A DNA stretch of 8,381 bases, taken from contig JAAZPN010000187.1 in assembly GCA_012797215.1 (NCBI GenBank), positions 1-8,381 of the forward strand. Direction: 5' to 3'. The DNA comes from Chloroflexota bacterium (GTDB lineage Bacteria > Chloroflexota > Anaerolineae > Anaerolineales > Anaerolineaceae). A program made the translations under genes and the position numbers. The notes beneath the pieces were generated by a model. That model searched no databases, was not told the DNA's origin, and saw only the letters and a program-made list of their open reading frames with translations. Shown here in pieces: positions 1 to 6,304 of this stretch (position 1 is the stretch's first letter; each line of letters starts with the position of its first letter).

Positions 1-10
1 TCTTTGCCCA

Positions 11-42
11 ATAAAATCACAGAGCCCGCGTTAGCGGGCTCT
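11..42 (-). terminator. Intrinsic terminator of thrS
   Basis: A perfect 9-bp inverted repeat (AGAGCCCGC at 21-29, GCGGGCTCT at 34-42) with a 4-nt loop begins 15 nt past the thrS stop codon. On the minus strand the stem is followed by GTGATTTTATT, a moderately U-rich tail. The position directly after thrS and the GC-rich stem support a Rho-independent terminator. On the plus strand the stem is followed only by TTTCC, so activity in that direction would be weak. Confidence 0.75.
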
Positions 43-57
43 TTCCTCACTCACGCA

Positions 58-1842
58 CTAAATCTTTTCAGCGATTTCTTTCCGCGCCAGGTCCAGGAAC
101 TCATCCACGCTCATCGCGCCCGGGTTCTCCCCATTGCGCCTGCGCAGCGCCACGTGCCCGGCTTCCATCTCGCGGTCGCCAATCACCAGCATGTAGGGCC
201 CCTTTTCCTTTTGCGCGTCCCGGATTTTGGAGTTCATGCGGTCCGCCCGCGCGTCCACGCTCACGCGCAGCCCGGCTTTGCGGTACTTTGCCGCAACTTC
301 ATCCGCGAATGCCACGTGCCGGTCGGCAATCGGGATGATGACCGCCTGCTTGGGCGCCAGCCAGGCCGGGAAAGCCCCGCCGTAATGCTCAATCAGCACG
401 CCAAAGAAGCGCTCCAGCGAGCCCAGCAGCGCGCGGTGGATCATGTACGGGCGGTGCGGTTGGCCGTCTTCGCCGATGTATTCCAGACCAAAGCGTTCCG
501 GCTCGTTAAAGTCGAACTGGATGGTGGAGAGCTGCCATTCGCGCCCGAGCGCGTCATTGATCTTCAGGTCAATCTTCGGGCCGTAGAAAGCGCCGCCGCC
601 GTTGTCCACTTCGTAGGGCAGTCCGGCGCGCTTGAGCGACGCTTCCAAGGCGTTTTCAGCGTCCAGCCACTGCGCGGGGTCACCTACGCTTTTTTCTGGT
701 TTCGTGCTCAAAAAGGCGTGAATCTCACTGAAGCCAAATGCCCGCAGGATATTCAGGCTGAAGTCCAGCACAAAATCAATCTCATCTGGCATTTGGTCCG
801 GGCGGCAGAAGTGGTGCGCGTCATCCTGCGTAAAGCCGCGCACGCGCATCAAGCCGTGCAGCACGCCAGAGCGCTCGTAGCGATAAACGGTGCCTTTTTC
901 GGCGTAGCGTAGCGGCAGGTCGCGGTAGGAGCGCAGCCCGCTCTTGTAGATGTGCAGATGGAAGGGGCAGTTCATCGGTTTGATGAAGTACTGCTGCTCC
1001 TCAATTTCGATCGGCGAATACATATTCTCTTTATAAAAGCCCAGGTGGCCGCTCGTCTCCCATAAAGAAGCCTTGCCAATGTGGGGAGAGTACACAAAGT
1101 CGTAGCCATTGGCCATGTGCTCGTCATCCCAAAAGCGCTCAATCTGGTGCCGGATCATGCCGCCGTTCGGGTGCCACAGAATCAAGCCCTGCCCGACCTC
1201 GTCGTTCTGGCTGTACAGGTCCAGTTCTCTGCCCAGTTTGCGGTGGTCGCGTTTGCGAGCCTCTTCCATTTTCCAGAGGTATTCCTCCAGCTGCTCCTTG
1301 CTTTCCCAGGCGGTGCCGTAGATGCGCTGCAGCATGGGGCGTTTTTCGTCCCCGCGCCAATACGCGCCGGCCACATTCAGCAGCTTGACCGCTTTCGGGT
1401 TGATTTCGGCCGTGCTGCCCACGTGCGGGCCGCGGCAGAGGTCGGTGAAGCGGCCGGATTTATAGATGGTAATCGGTACAATTTCATCCGTCGGGTTGCC
1501 GTCGTCATCCAACCCGCCGTGCTCCAGCCCTTCGATCAATTCCAGCTTGAATGGCTGCTCGGCGAACAGCTTTTTCGCGTCCTCCGCGGAGATTTCCTCG
1601 CGGCTGAACTGCTCTTTCTGGGAAATGAGCTGCTTCATCCGCTCTTCAATTTCTGCCAGGTCCTCGGGGGTGAGGGTGCGCGGCAGGTCAAAGTCATAAT
1701 AAAAGCCGTCCTCAATGGGCGGACCGATGGCGACCCGACCGGTGGGGAACTTTTCCAAAACGGCTTCCGCCATCACGTGCGCGGTGCTGTGGCGGATGCG
1801 GTAGAGCTGTGACTTCTCGTATTCTTCTTTATTCCCGGACAT
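58..1842 (-). CDS. thrS: Threonyl-tRNA synthetase lacking the TGS domain
   Basis: Class II aminoacyl-tRNA synthetase that charges tRNA-Thr with threonine in the cytoplasm; 594 aa. The protein starts directly in the N2 editing domain, where H18-x3-H22 (HSTAH) and C136-x3-H140 (CRGPH) form the site that hydrolyses Ser-tRNA-Thr. The catalytic core follows: the Zn/threonine ligands C292, H343 and H469 align with E. coli C334, H385 and H511 at a constant offset of 42. Motif 2 arginine is R321 and motif 3 arginine is R478. The anticodon-binding domain starts near residue 497. The usual N-terminal TGS domain (about 60 aa; E. coli ThrRS is 642 aa) is absent. The start is well fixed: GAGGAGGAA lies 5 nt upstream of the ATG, and the T-box terminator ends 47 nt upstream, leaving no room for a longer N-terminus. 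Expression is controlled by the upstream T-box leader. Identity is essentially certain. Confidence 0.98.
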   Translation of the reverse strand: MSGNKEEYEKSQLYRIRHSTAHVMAEAVLEKFPTGRVAIGPPIEDGFYYDFDLPRTLTPEDLAEIEERMKQLISQKEQFSREEISAEDAKKLFAEQPFKLELIEGLEHGGLDDDGNPTDEIVPITIYKSGRFTDLCRGPHVGSTAEINPKAVKLLNVAGAYWRGDEKRPMLQRIYGTAWESKEQLEEYLWKMEEARKRDHRKLGRELDLYSQNDEVGQGLILWHPNGGMIRHQIERFWDDEHMANGYDFVYSPHIGKASLWETSGHLGFYKENMYSPIEIEEQQYFIKPMNCPFHLHIYKSGLRSYRDLPLRYAEKGTVYRYERSGVLHGLMRVRGFTQDDAHHFCRPDQMPDEIDFVLDFSLNILRAFGFSEIHAFLSTKPEKSVGDPAQWLDAENALEASLKRAGLPYEVDNGGGAFYGPKIDLKINDALGREWQLSTIQFDFNEPERFGLEYIGEDGQPHRPYMIHRALLGSLERFFGVLIEHYGGAFPAWLAPKQAVIIPIADRHVAFADEVAAKYRKAGLRVSVDARADRMNSKIRDAQKEKGPYMLVIGDREMEAGHVALRRRNGENPGAMSVDEFLDLARKEIAEKI

Positions 1843-1845
1843 TTC

Positions 1846-1854
1846 TTCCTCCTC
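1846..1854 (-). promoter_or_regulatory. Shine-Dalgarno of thrS
   Basis: GAGGAGGAA on the minus strand, with GGAGG at 1848-1852 and 5 nt to the ATG. This near-perfect site fixes the thrS start and lies downstream of the T-box terminator, so translation begins only on read-through transcripts. Confidence 0.85.
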
Positions 1855-1889
1855 AAGGCCGCGCGGTGTTGGATTCGCGGCCGAATCTT

Positions 1890-1927
1890 AAAAATAAAAA
1901 GACCCTGCGCCCTGGGGCGAGAGGTCT
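1890..1927 (-). terminator. T-box regulated intrinsic terminator
   Basis: On the minus strand AGACC pairs with GGTCT, and inside that CGCC pairs with GGCG around a CCAG loop. The stem is followed by TTTTTATTTTT. The loop-proximal CCCAG is also the 3' arm of the T-box antiterminator, so binding of uncharged tRNA should prevent this hairpin from forming. Confidence 0.88.
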
Positions 1928-2037
1928 CTCACGCGGTTCCACCCAGATTACCCCAAGACGGGGCATCTCGATTTGCCGATAACGGGGCTGCCGTTTGCCT
2001 TAATGCGGATTCCCGGTTCAGGCTCACGCTGGCGGGT

Positions 2038-2040
2038 GGT
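2038..2040 (-). promoter_or_regulatory. T-box specifier codon ACC (Thr)
   Basis: The codon sits in the 3' strand of the Stem I internal loop, bounded by helix ACCAAG (2046-2051) and CCCGC (2032-2036). It is preceded by AA and followed by A. ACC encodes threonine, matching the downstream gene, and would pair with anticodon GGU. The neighbouring register offset by 3 nt is also ACC but would run into the CCCGC stem, so the chosen register is preferred. Confidence 0.8.
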
Positions 2041-2134
2041 TTTGGCTTGGTGTCTTCCGGCGCTCTTTCAGCATGCGGCGCCTCTCTGTTGGAACAACCA
2101 AGTTACTCGTCCCGCGTCATCGCGTATTGGGACA

Positions 2135-2163
2135 AATATATCGCTTTTCTGGGAATTTAGCAA
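2135..2163 (-). promoter_or_regulatory. Candidate sigma-70-type promoter of the thrS leader
   Basis: TTGCTA (2158-2163, four of six matches to TTGACA), a 17-nt spacer and TATATT (2135-2140, five of six to TATAAT). The predicted start near 2128 lies just before Stem I, as is usual for T-box transcripts. The match is moderate and the assignment rests mostly on position. Confidence 0.5.
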
Positions 2164-2305
2164 GCGAACCTATGGACAAACACAGCATTTTATCTTTGTT
2201 GGAGGTAAAACTCTCTACCTGACATCCAGCTTGCTTTCAAGTGATTTCTCTTAGTCTGATGCTTGCATATTTCCAGAGCCTCTTCAGTCTACCTAGATCG
2301 CGCTG

Positions 2306-2314
2306 TGCTACAAT
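2306..2314 (+). promoter_or_regulatory. Extended -10 promoter of the Fpg/Nei-like gene
   Basis: TGCTACAAT fits the extended -10 pattern TGnTATAAT with one mismatch. No good -35 is visible at 16-18 nt. A start near 2321 would leave a 5' leader of about 14 nt containing the Shine-Dalgarno. In the 492-nt gap between thrS and this gene, the T-box leader and its promoter fill the thrS side (1843-2163). I see nothing convincing in 2164-2305. Confidence 0.5.
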
Positions 2315-2323
2315 CATCCTATT

Positions 2324-2329
2324 CGGAGG
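2324..2329 (+). promoter_or_regulatory. Shine-Dalgarno that decides the start of the Fpg/Nei-like gene
   Basis: CGGAGG lies 5 nt before the ATG at 2335. The frame stays open upstream to a TTG at 2263, but that start has no ribosome site and would lie upstream of the candidate promoter. Confidence 0.8.
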
Positions 2330-2334
2330 CACCC

Positions 2335-3165
2335 ATGATCGAACTTCCTGAAGCCCAAACCCTCGCCCACCAAATCACGCAGCAGCTTAGCGGCAAAACC
2401 ATCCTTTCTTCAGCAGCCGCCCAAAGCCCGCATAAATTCGCCTGGTATCACGGCGACCCGGCGGGTTACCCCGCAAAGCTCAACGGCGGTAAAGTCCTAG
2501 CCGCCCGGGGAATTGGTATGTTTATGGAAATCACGCTATCCAGCGCCACGCTGCTTTTCAGCGATGGGGTGAACCTGCGCCTCCATCCCGCCGCTGGTCT
2601 CATCCCTGCCAAACACCAGCTCCTGCTCAACTTCGAAGATGGCAGCAGCCTCAGCGCGTCTGTCGCCATGTACGGCGGCGTGGTCTGCTTGGCGGAAGGC
2701 GAGAATTACGAAAACAGCTATTACGCGACCGCTCTGAGCAAGCCCTCTCCGCTCACGGAAGCCTTCGACGAGACTTATATCCGCGCGTTGCTCGCCCCGG
2801 ATGCCGTGCGCAAGCTGCCGTTAAAAGCCGCGCTTGCCACCGAGCAGCGCGTCCCCGGTCTGGGCAACGGCTGCCTGCAGGATATCCTCTGGGAAGCCCA
2901 TCTGCACCCGCGCAAAAAACTCAGCGCGCTCACGGAGCAAGAACTTCATCAGCTCTACTTGAGCCTGAAATTAATCCTGCTCGAGATGACCAAAGCTGGC
3001 GGACGCAGCACGGAAAATGACCTTTTCGGGCAGCCTGGCGGCTACCGGGTGCGCTTGTGCGCTGAGAGCAATGGCAAGCCCTGCCCGCGCTGTGGCACGA
3101 CAATCGTAAAAGAAGCCTACCTGGGCGGCAGCGTCTATACCTGCCCCACCTGCCAGAAGCTTTAA
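2335..3165 (+). CDS. Fpg/Nei-family DNA glycosylase-like protein lacking canonical catalytic residues
   Basis: A 276-aa homologue of formamidopyrimidine-DNA glycosylase and endonuclease VIII, enzymes that excise oxidised bases and nick the abasic site. The fold is clear: N-terminal MIELPEA (family MPELPEV), a beta-sandwich to about residue 130, a helix-two-turn-helix region with GLGN at 175-178 and HPRKK at 191-195, and a C-terminal zinc finger C250-x2-C253-x16-C270-x2-C273 ending in CQKL. The two Glu of the N-terminal motif (E3, E6) and Asn178 are kept. The nucleophilic Pro after Met is Ile2. The usual RGK lysine appears to be Ile60 in RGIGMF. The zinc-finger Arg (GRxTxxC) is Gly265 in GGSVYTC. 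DNA binding is likely, but canonical glycosylase/AP-lyase chemistry is doubtful. I recall other bacterial proteins annotated 'endonuclease VIII' with the same MIELPEA start, so this is probably a family trait rather than decay. It stands alone, divergent from thrS and convergent with the epimerase gene. Confidence 0.9.
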   Translation: MIELPEAQTLAHQITQQLSGKTILSSAAAQSPHKFAWYHGDPAGYPAKLNGGKVLAARGIGMFMEITLSSATLLFSDGVNLRLHPAAGLIPAKHQLLLNFEDGSSLSASVAMYGGVVCLAEGENYENSYYATALSKPSPLTEAFDETYIRALLAPDAVRKLPLKAALATEQRVPGLGNGCLQDILWEAHLHPRKKLSALTEQELHQLYLSLKLILLEMTKAGGRSTENDLFGQPGGYRVRLCAESNGKPCPRCGTTIVKEAYLGGSVYTCPTCQKL

Positions 3166-3233
3166 GCTTCCGCCCCCCAACAGGCGCCGCCAATATTCGA
3201 ATAATTACCAGCGCAATAGTGTTGAGAAAAGCT

Positions 3234-4298
3234 TCAAGCGCCGGGATGACGCAGTCTCGCGCCAATCCCGCTGCGCTCTGGCAAGCTGATGAGCCCGTCT
3301 TCCCCAAAAATCATCCCCTCAAAGGGATCGTTCGCGACCAGCAGGCCGGCATCCAGGTCCAACCAATCGGCCAACCCGGCCAGGTGCGCCGCGGCGCTCA
3401 ACCCGACCGAGGTTTCAATCATGCAGCCGAGCATGACCTTCATCCCGGCTTTGCGCGCCTGTTCCACCAGCCTTACTGCAGGGCCCACGCCGCCCACTTT
3501 CATCAGTTTGATGTTCACCCCACGCACACCCGCTTCAGCTAATTGGCGCAGGTCTTGCGGCTTCTGCAATGACTCATCCGCCACTATCGCAATTGAAGTT
3601 TTTGCTTGCAGCCTGCCCAGTCCATCAATCTCTTCAACGCCGAGAGGCTGCTCTAGCATTTCAAGATTCACGCTTTCGAGCCAAGGCAGGTAATCCAGCG
3701 CTTGGTTCAGGCTCCAACCAGCGTTCGCATCCGCGAACAGGCGCGCGTCCGGTCGGGCCGCCCTCACAGCTTCCAGCCGCGCCATATCATCCTCATCCCC
3801 TGCCAGTTTCAGCTTGATGATTGGAAAATTACGCAGACGCCGCGCCTCTGCCGCCATGCTTTCAGGAGTATCCACCGAAATGGTAAAGCTGCTGGCTTTC
3901 CTTTCAGGCTTGGGCAGTCCCAAAGCCGCGTAGAGAGGCAGCCCAAGCTTGCGGCTCACATAATCATGTAAAGCCATATCCAGCGCTGCGCGGGCAGGGG
4001 CTGGCCCATCCGGGTCAATCCAATCAGAAATGGCTTCAAAGCGTTCTGGGAATGGGTCAGTCCGCAGCGCGGCACGATCCCAATAGGCATGCAGATCCGC
4101 CTCTCGCAGAGGATAATACGGTGGGATAGTGCCCTCGCCCCAACCCACGTCTCCCCGCAGCCGGATCCAATGGGCAGTGCGCTCCTGGGTGGCGCCGTAG
4201 GAGAGGCGGAAAGGCGTGCGCAGCTGGAGCGTGAGGGACTGCCAGCTTAGGCACGGTGTCTCTTGTTGGGGTTCAGCCTGCACAGCCCGGCCTTTCAC
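3234..4298 (-). CDS. Dipeptide epimerase (L-Ala-D/L-Glu epimerase type), enolase superfamily
   Basis: Cytoplasmic Mg-dependent enzyme that inverts the C-terminal residue of dipeptides; relatives YcjG and YkfB act on L-Ala-D-Glu from peptidoglycan. With a GTG start at 4298 it is 354 aa. A capping domain (PF.LSYG at 29-35, GWGEG at 52-56) is followed by the barrel. Visible catalytic features are K162-x-K164 (KLK), metal ligands D190 (FADANAGW), E216 (LEQP) and D241 (VADES), the opposite-face lysine K267 (KLMKVGG), GCMIETS at 291-297, and D314-L-D316, the DxD pair that binds the dipeptide amino group in this subgroup. Exact substrate is not readable from sequence. It is the last gene of the dpp operon. 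The GTG forms a GTGA overlap with the dppF stop, but no clear Shine-Dalgarno precedes it. GTG at 4283 (349 aa), with AAAGG 7 nt upstream, is a real alternative, while TTG at 4319 is less likely. Family confidence is high; the start is uncertain. Confidence 0.93.
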   Translation of the reverse strand: MKGRAVQAEPQQETPCLSWQSLTLQLRTPFRLSYGATQERTAHWIRLRGDVGWGEGTIPPYYPLREADLHAYWDRAALRTDPFPERFEAISDWIDPDGPAPARAALDMALHDYVSRKLGLPLYAALGLPKPERKASSFTISVDTPESMAAEARRLRNFPIIKLKLAGDEDDMARLEAVRAARPDARLFADANAGWSLNQALDYLPWLESVNLEMLEQPLGVEEIDGLGRLQAKTSIAIVADESLQKPQDLRQLAEAGVRGVNIKLMKVGGVGPAVRLVEQARKAGMKVMLGCMIETSVGLSAAAHLAGLADWLDLDAGLLVANDPFEGMIFGEDGLISLPERSGIGARLRHPGA

Positions 4299-5275
4299 GC
4301 AAAATGGCAGGCGACCCAATGCTCAGGGCTAATTTCCCGGTATTCAGGGTCTTCCTGGAAGCATTTTTCCGCAGCCATTGGGCAGCGCGTGTTAAAGTTG
4401 CAGCCCTGGGGTGGGTTCAATGGGCTGGGAATGTCGCCTTTCAGGATGATTCTTTTGCGATTGCGGGCTTTATCCGGGTCGGGGATAGGCACGGCTGACA
4501 TCAGCGCGCGGGTGTATGGGTGGCGCGGCTGCAGGTAAATCTCGTTTCGGTCCGCTAATTCCATAACTTTCCCAAGATACATCACGACCATGCGGTTGCT
4601 GATGTGCCGCACCATGCTTAAATCGTGGGCGACAAAGATGTAAGTAAGACCCAAGCGGTTCTGCAACTCTTCCAAGAGGTTAACTACCTGCGCTTGAATG
4701 CTGACATCCAGCGAGGAAATTGGCTCATCGCAAATCACCAGGTCCGGGTTTAACGCTAAAGCGCGCGCAATGCCGATGCGCTGCCGCTGACCGCCCGAGA
4801 ATTCATGCGGATAACGGTTCACGAAATCGGGGTTCAAACCGACCAAATCCAGCAGTTCCTGCACGCGTTCCTGCTTTTCTTTCTGGCCCAGTTTGGTGTG
4901 AACATCCAGGGGCGCGGCAATGATCGCGCCAACAGTCATGCGCGGGTTGAGCGAGGCGTAGGGATCCTGGAAGATCATCTGCATACGGCTGCGCATTTTC
5001 CGCAGGTCATTTTCTTGCAGGCTTGCCAGATCCACGCCGTCAAAAAGCACTTGCCCAGAAGTCGGGCGGTAAAGTTGCAGAATAGTCCGCGCGACTGTTG
5101 TCTTACCACAGCCCGTCTCGCCTACCAACCCCAAGGTTTCGCCTTCCCGGACGTCAAAACTGACATCGTCCACGGCTTTGATATAACGCCGCTGGTTGCT
5201 GAAGAACTGCCGGGAAACGGGGAAATACTTCTTCAGATTCTTTACCTGAAGCAGCGTTTTCTGTTCAGCGCTCAC
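4295..5275 (-). CDS. dppF: Di/oligopeptide ABC transporter ATP-binding protein, DppF/OppF type
   Basis: One of two ATPases that drive peptide import through the DppB-DppC channel at the inner face of the membrane; 326 aa, normal for the family. Walker A GETGCGKT is at 52-59, Q-loop Q103 (IFQDP), signature FSGGQ at 159-163, Walker B VICDE ending at E184, D-loop SSLD at 187-190 and switch H217 (VAHDLS). The C-terminal oligopeptide-transporter extension has HPYTRALM near 252-259 and four cysteines (C292, C298, C305, C323). The start is GTG, overlapping the dppD stop as GTGA, with GGAGG (5282-5286) 6 nt upstream, so it is probably translationally coupled to dppD. DppF rather than DppD is inferred from gene order and from the N-terminal stretch NLKKYFPV typical of the F subunit. 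Substrate could be dipeptides, oligopeptides or a peptide-like solute such as nickel chelates. The adjacent dipeptide epimerase favours peptides. Confidence 0.95.
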   Translation of the reverse strand: MSAEQKTLLQVKNLKKYFPVSRQFFSNQRRYIKAVDDVSFDVREGETLGLVGETGCGKTTVARTILQLYRPTSGQVLFDGVDLASLQENDLRKMRSRMQMIFQDPYASLNPRMTVGAIIAAPLDVHTKLGQKEKQERVQELLDLVGLNPDFVNRYPHEFSGGQRQRIGIARALALNPDLVICDEPISSLDVSIQAQVVNLLEELQNRLGLTYIFVAHDLSMVRHISNRMVVMYLGKVMELADRNEIYLQPRHPYTRALMSAVPIPDPDKARNRKRIILKGDIPSPLNPPQGCNFNTRCPMAAEKCFQEDPEYREISPEHWVACHFA

Positions 5276-6288
5276 TGCGCACCTCCGACAGTTTTTCGTA
5301 ATTTTTCGGCGTCAATTTCTTGCCAACGCCAGCATGCCACCATATGACCGGAACTGCCGGCTTCTTCTAACACCGGCCTTTCCAACCTGCAGCGTTCCAC
5401 CCGGAACGCGCAGCGCGCAAAGAATGGGCAGCCCTTGGGAAGACCAATCAGGTCCGGCGGCAAACCCGGAATGGAAATCAGCTTTGTGCCCGGCGCTTCG
5501 TCAATACTAGGAAGCGATCCCAGCAGCCCAAGCGTATAAGGATGGCGGGTCTGGTGGTAAATTTCGTGCACGTTGCCGCGTTCGATGATGAATCCGGCGT
5601 ACATGACATTGATGTTTTTGGCCATTTCCGCCACAATTCCCAGGTCATGCGTAATCCACATGACGGCCATGCCCAGCTCTTCCTGCAGCCTGATGACCAA
5701 CTCGATAATCTGCGCCTGAATCGTGACATCCAGGGCTGTAGTCGGCTCATCGGCAATCAGGAGTTTGGGCTCGCAAGAAAGCGCCATCGCGATCATCGCG
5801 CGTTGGCGCATGCCGCCAGAGAATTGATGCGGATAATTATCCAGACGTTTACGCGCCTCTGGGATGCCCACCAAATTGAGAAGTTCCAGCGCGCGCTCAC
5901 GGGCTTGTTTTTTGTTCATGCCCTTGTGCAGCATGAGAGCTTCCGAAATCTGAAAGCCTACCGTGTAAACCGGATTTAACGAGGACATTGGGTCCTGAAA
6001 AACCATGGCAATTTCTCGCCCGCGCACCTTGCGTATCTCGCTATCATCCAGTTTTAACAAATCCCGGCCAGAAAACCAGATTTCCTGAGCGTCAATCTCT
6101 CCAGGTGGAATCTGGATGAGCCGCAGAAGGGAGAGCGCGTGCACGCTTTTGCCGCAGCCGCTCTCGCCAACAACCCCCAAAACCTCTCCCGGGTGCATTT
6201 CGTAGGATATTCCGTTCACGGCGTTAACAGTGCCGTCCTGTGTGTGAAAACGGGTGTGCAGTTCGCTTATTCGCAATAAAGTTTCCAT
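5272..6288 (-). CDS. dppD: Di/oligopeptide ABC transporter ATP-binding protein, DppD/OppD type
   Basis: Second ATPase of the peptide importer, pairing with DppF; 338 aa. Walker A GESGCGKS is at 41-48, Q98 in VFQDP, signature FSGGM at 156-160, Walker B LLIADE ending at E181, TALD D-loop at 184-187 and switch H214 (ITHDLG). The C-terminal extension has [11 protein letters not shown] near 248-258 and cysteines C287, C293, C300 and C319 in the same arrangement as DppF. ATG at 6288 is chosen because GGAG (6297-6300) lies 8 nt upstream and the protein then opens in the normal way ([10 protein letters not shown]). A TTG at 6330 in the same frame would add 14 residues, overlap dppC and lacks support. 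The gap to dppC is 16 nt. The stop TGA overlaps the GTG of dppF. Confidence 0.95.
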   Translation of the reverse strand: METLLRISELHTRFHTQDGTVNAVNGISYEMHPGEVLGVVGESGCGKSVHALSLLRLIQIPPGEIDAQEIWFSGRDLLKLDDSEIRKVRGREIAMVFQDPMSSLNPVYTVGFQISEALMLHKGMNKKQARERALELLNLVGIPEARKRLDNYPHQFSGGMRQRAMIAMALSCEPKLLIADEPTTALDVTIQAQIIELVIRLQEELGMAVMWITHDLGIVAEMAKNINVMYAGFIIERGNVHEIYHQTRHPYTLGLLGSLPSIDEAPGTKLISIPGLPPDLIGLPKGCPFFARCAFRVERCRLERPVLEEAGSSGHMVACWRWQEIDAEKLRKTVGGAQ

Positions 6289-6304
6289 AGCATCCGCTCC
6301 CGCA

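Larger units (their letters stand above)
1890..2128 (-). promoter_or_regulatory. T-box riboswitch leader for threonine (tRNA-Thr sensing)
   Basis: A cis-acting leader RNA that reads the charging state of tRNA-Thr and controls transcription into thrS. Seen on the minus strand: GATGA and GCGGG (2111-2115) at the base of Stem I, pairing with CCCGC (2032-2036); AGTA (2104-2107) on the 5' side of the specifier loop; helix CTTGGT (2097-2102) with ACCAAG (2046-2051); an AGAGAG element; and a distal hairpin GGCGC (2078-2082) with GCGCC (2059-2063) enclosing GCTGAAAG. The specifier-loop 3' side reads CCAAAACCA, giving the Thr codon ACC at 2038-2040 followed by a purine, as the family requires. Further on, a CCCC/GGGG hairpin (1951-1963) resembles Stem III, and the canonical T-box UGGGUGGAACCGCG lies at 1932-1945. 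Antiterminator arms CTGGG (1942-1946) and CCCAG (1912-1916) flank a UGGA bulge that would pair with the tRNA acceptor end. The 3' arm is shared with the terminator, so the two folds exclude each other. The RNA start at about 2128 is inferred from the promoter. Confidence 0.93.

Noticed and set aside
4..912. Long plus-strand open frame opposite thrS
   Set aside because: It lies fully antisense to the well-supported thrS, has no recognisable motif or ribosome site, and its Arg/His/Ala-rich composition is typical of a GC-rich antisense frame.
2215..2240. Alternative minus-strand promoter with TTGAAA at 2235-2240
   Set aside because: At 17-nt spacing the -10 would be TAGAGA, a poor match, and it would give an unusually long leader before Stem I. 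The 2135-2163 site fits T-box spacing better.
1973..2254. Plus-strand open frame of 93 codons in the thrS-nei gap
   Set aside because: It runs antisense through the T-box leader, whose structure explains the sequence. No protein family or ribosome site is visible.
2263..2334. Upstream TTG start extending the Fpg/Nei-like protein by 24 residues
   Set aside because: Family proteins begin at MxELPE. The ATG at 2335 has an ideal GGAGG, and the candidate promoter lies inside the proposed extension.
3156..3170. GAAGC-TTTAA-GCTTC hairpin over the stop codon of the Fpg/Nei-like gene
   Set aside because: The stem is only 5 bp with no U-run on either strand, so it is not a convincing terminator. The 68-bp convergent gap shows no better candidate.
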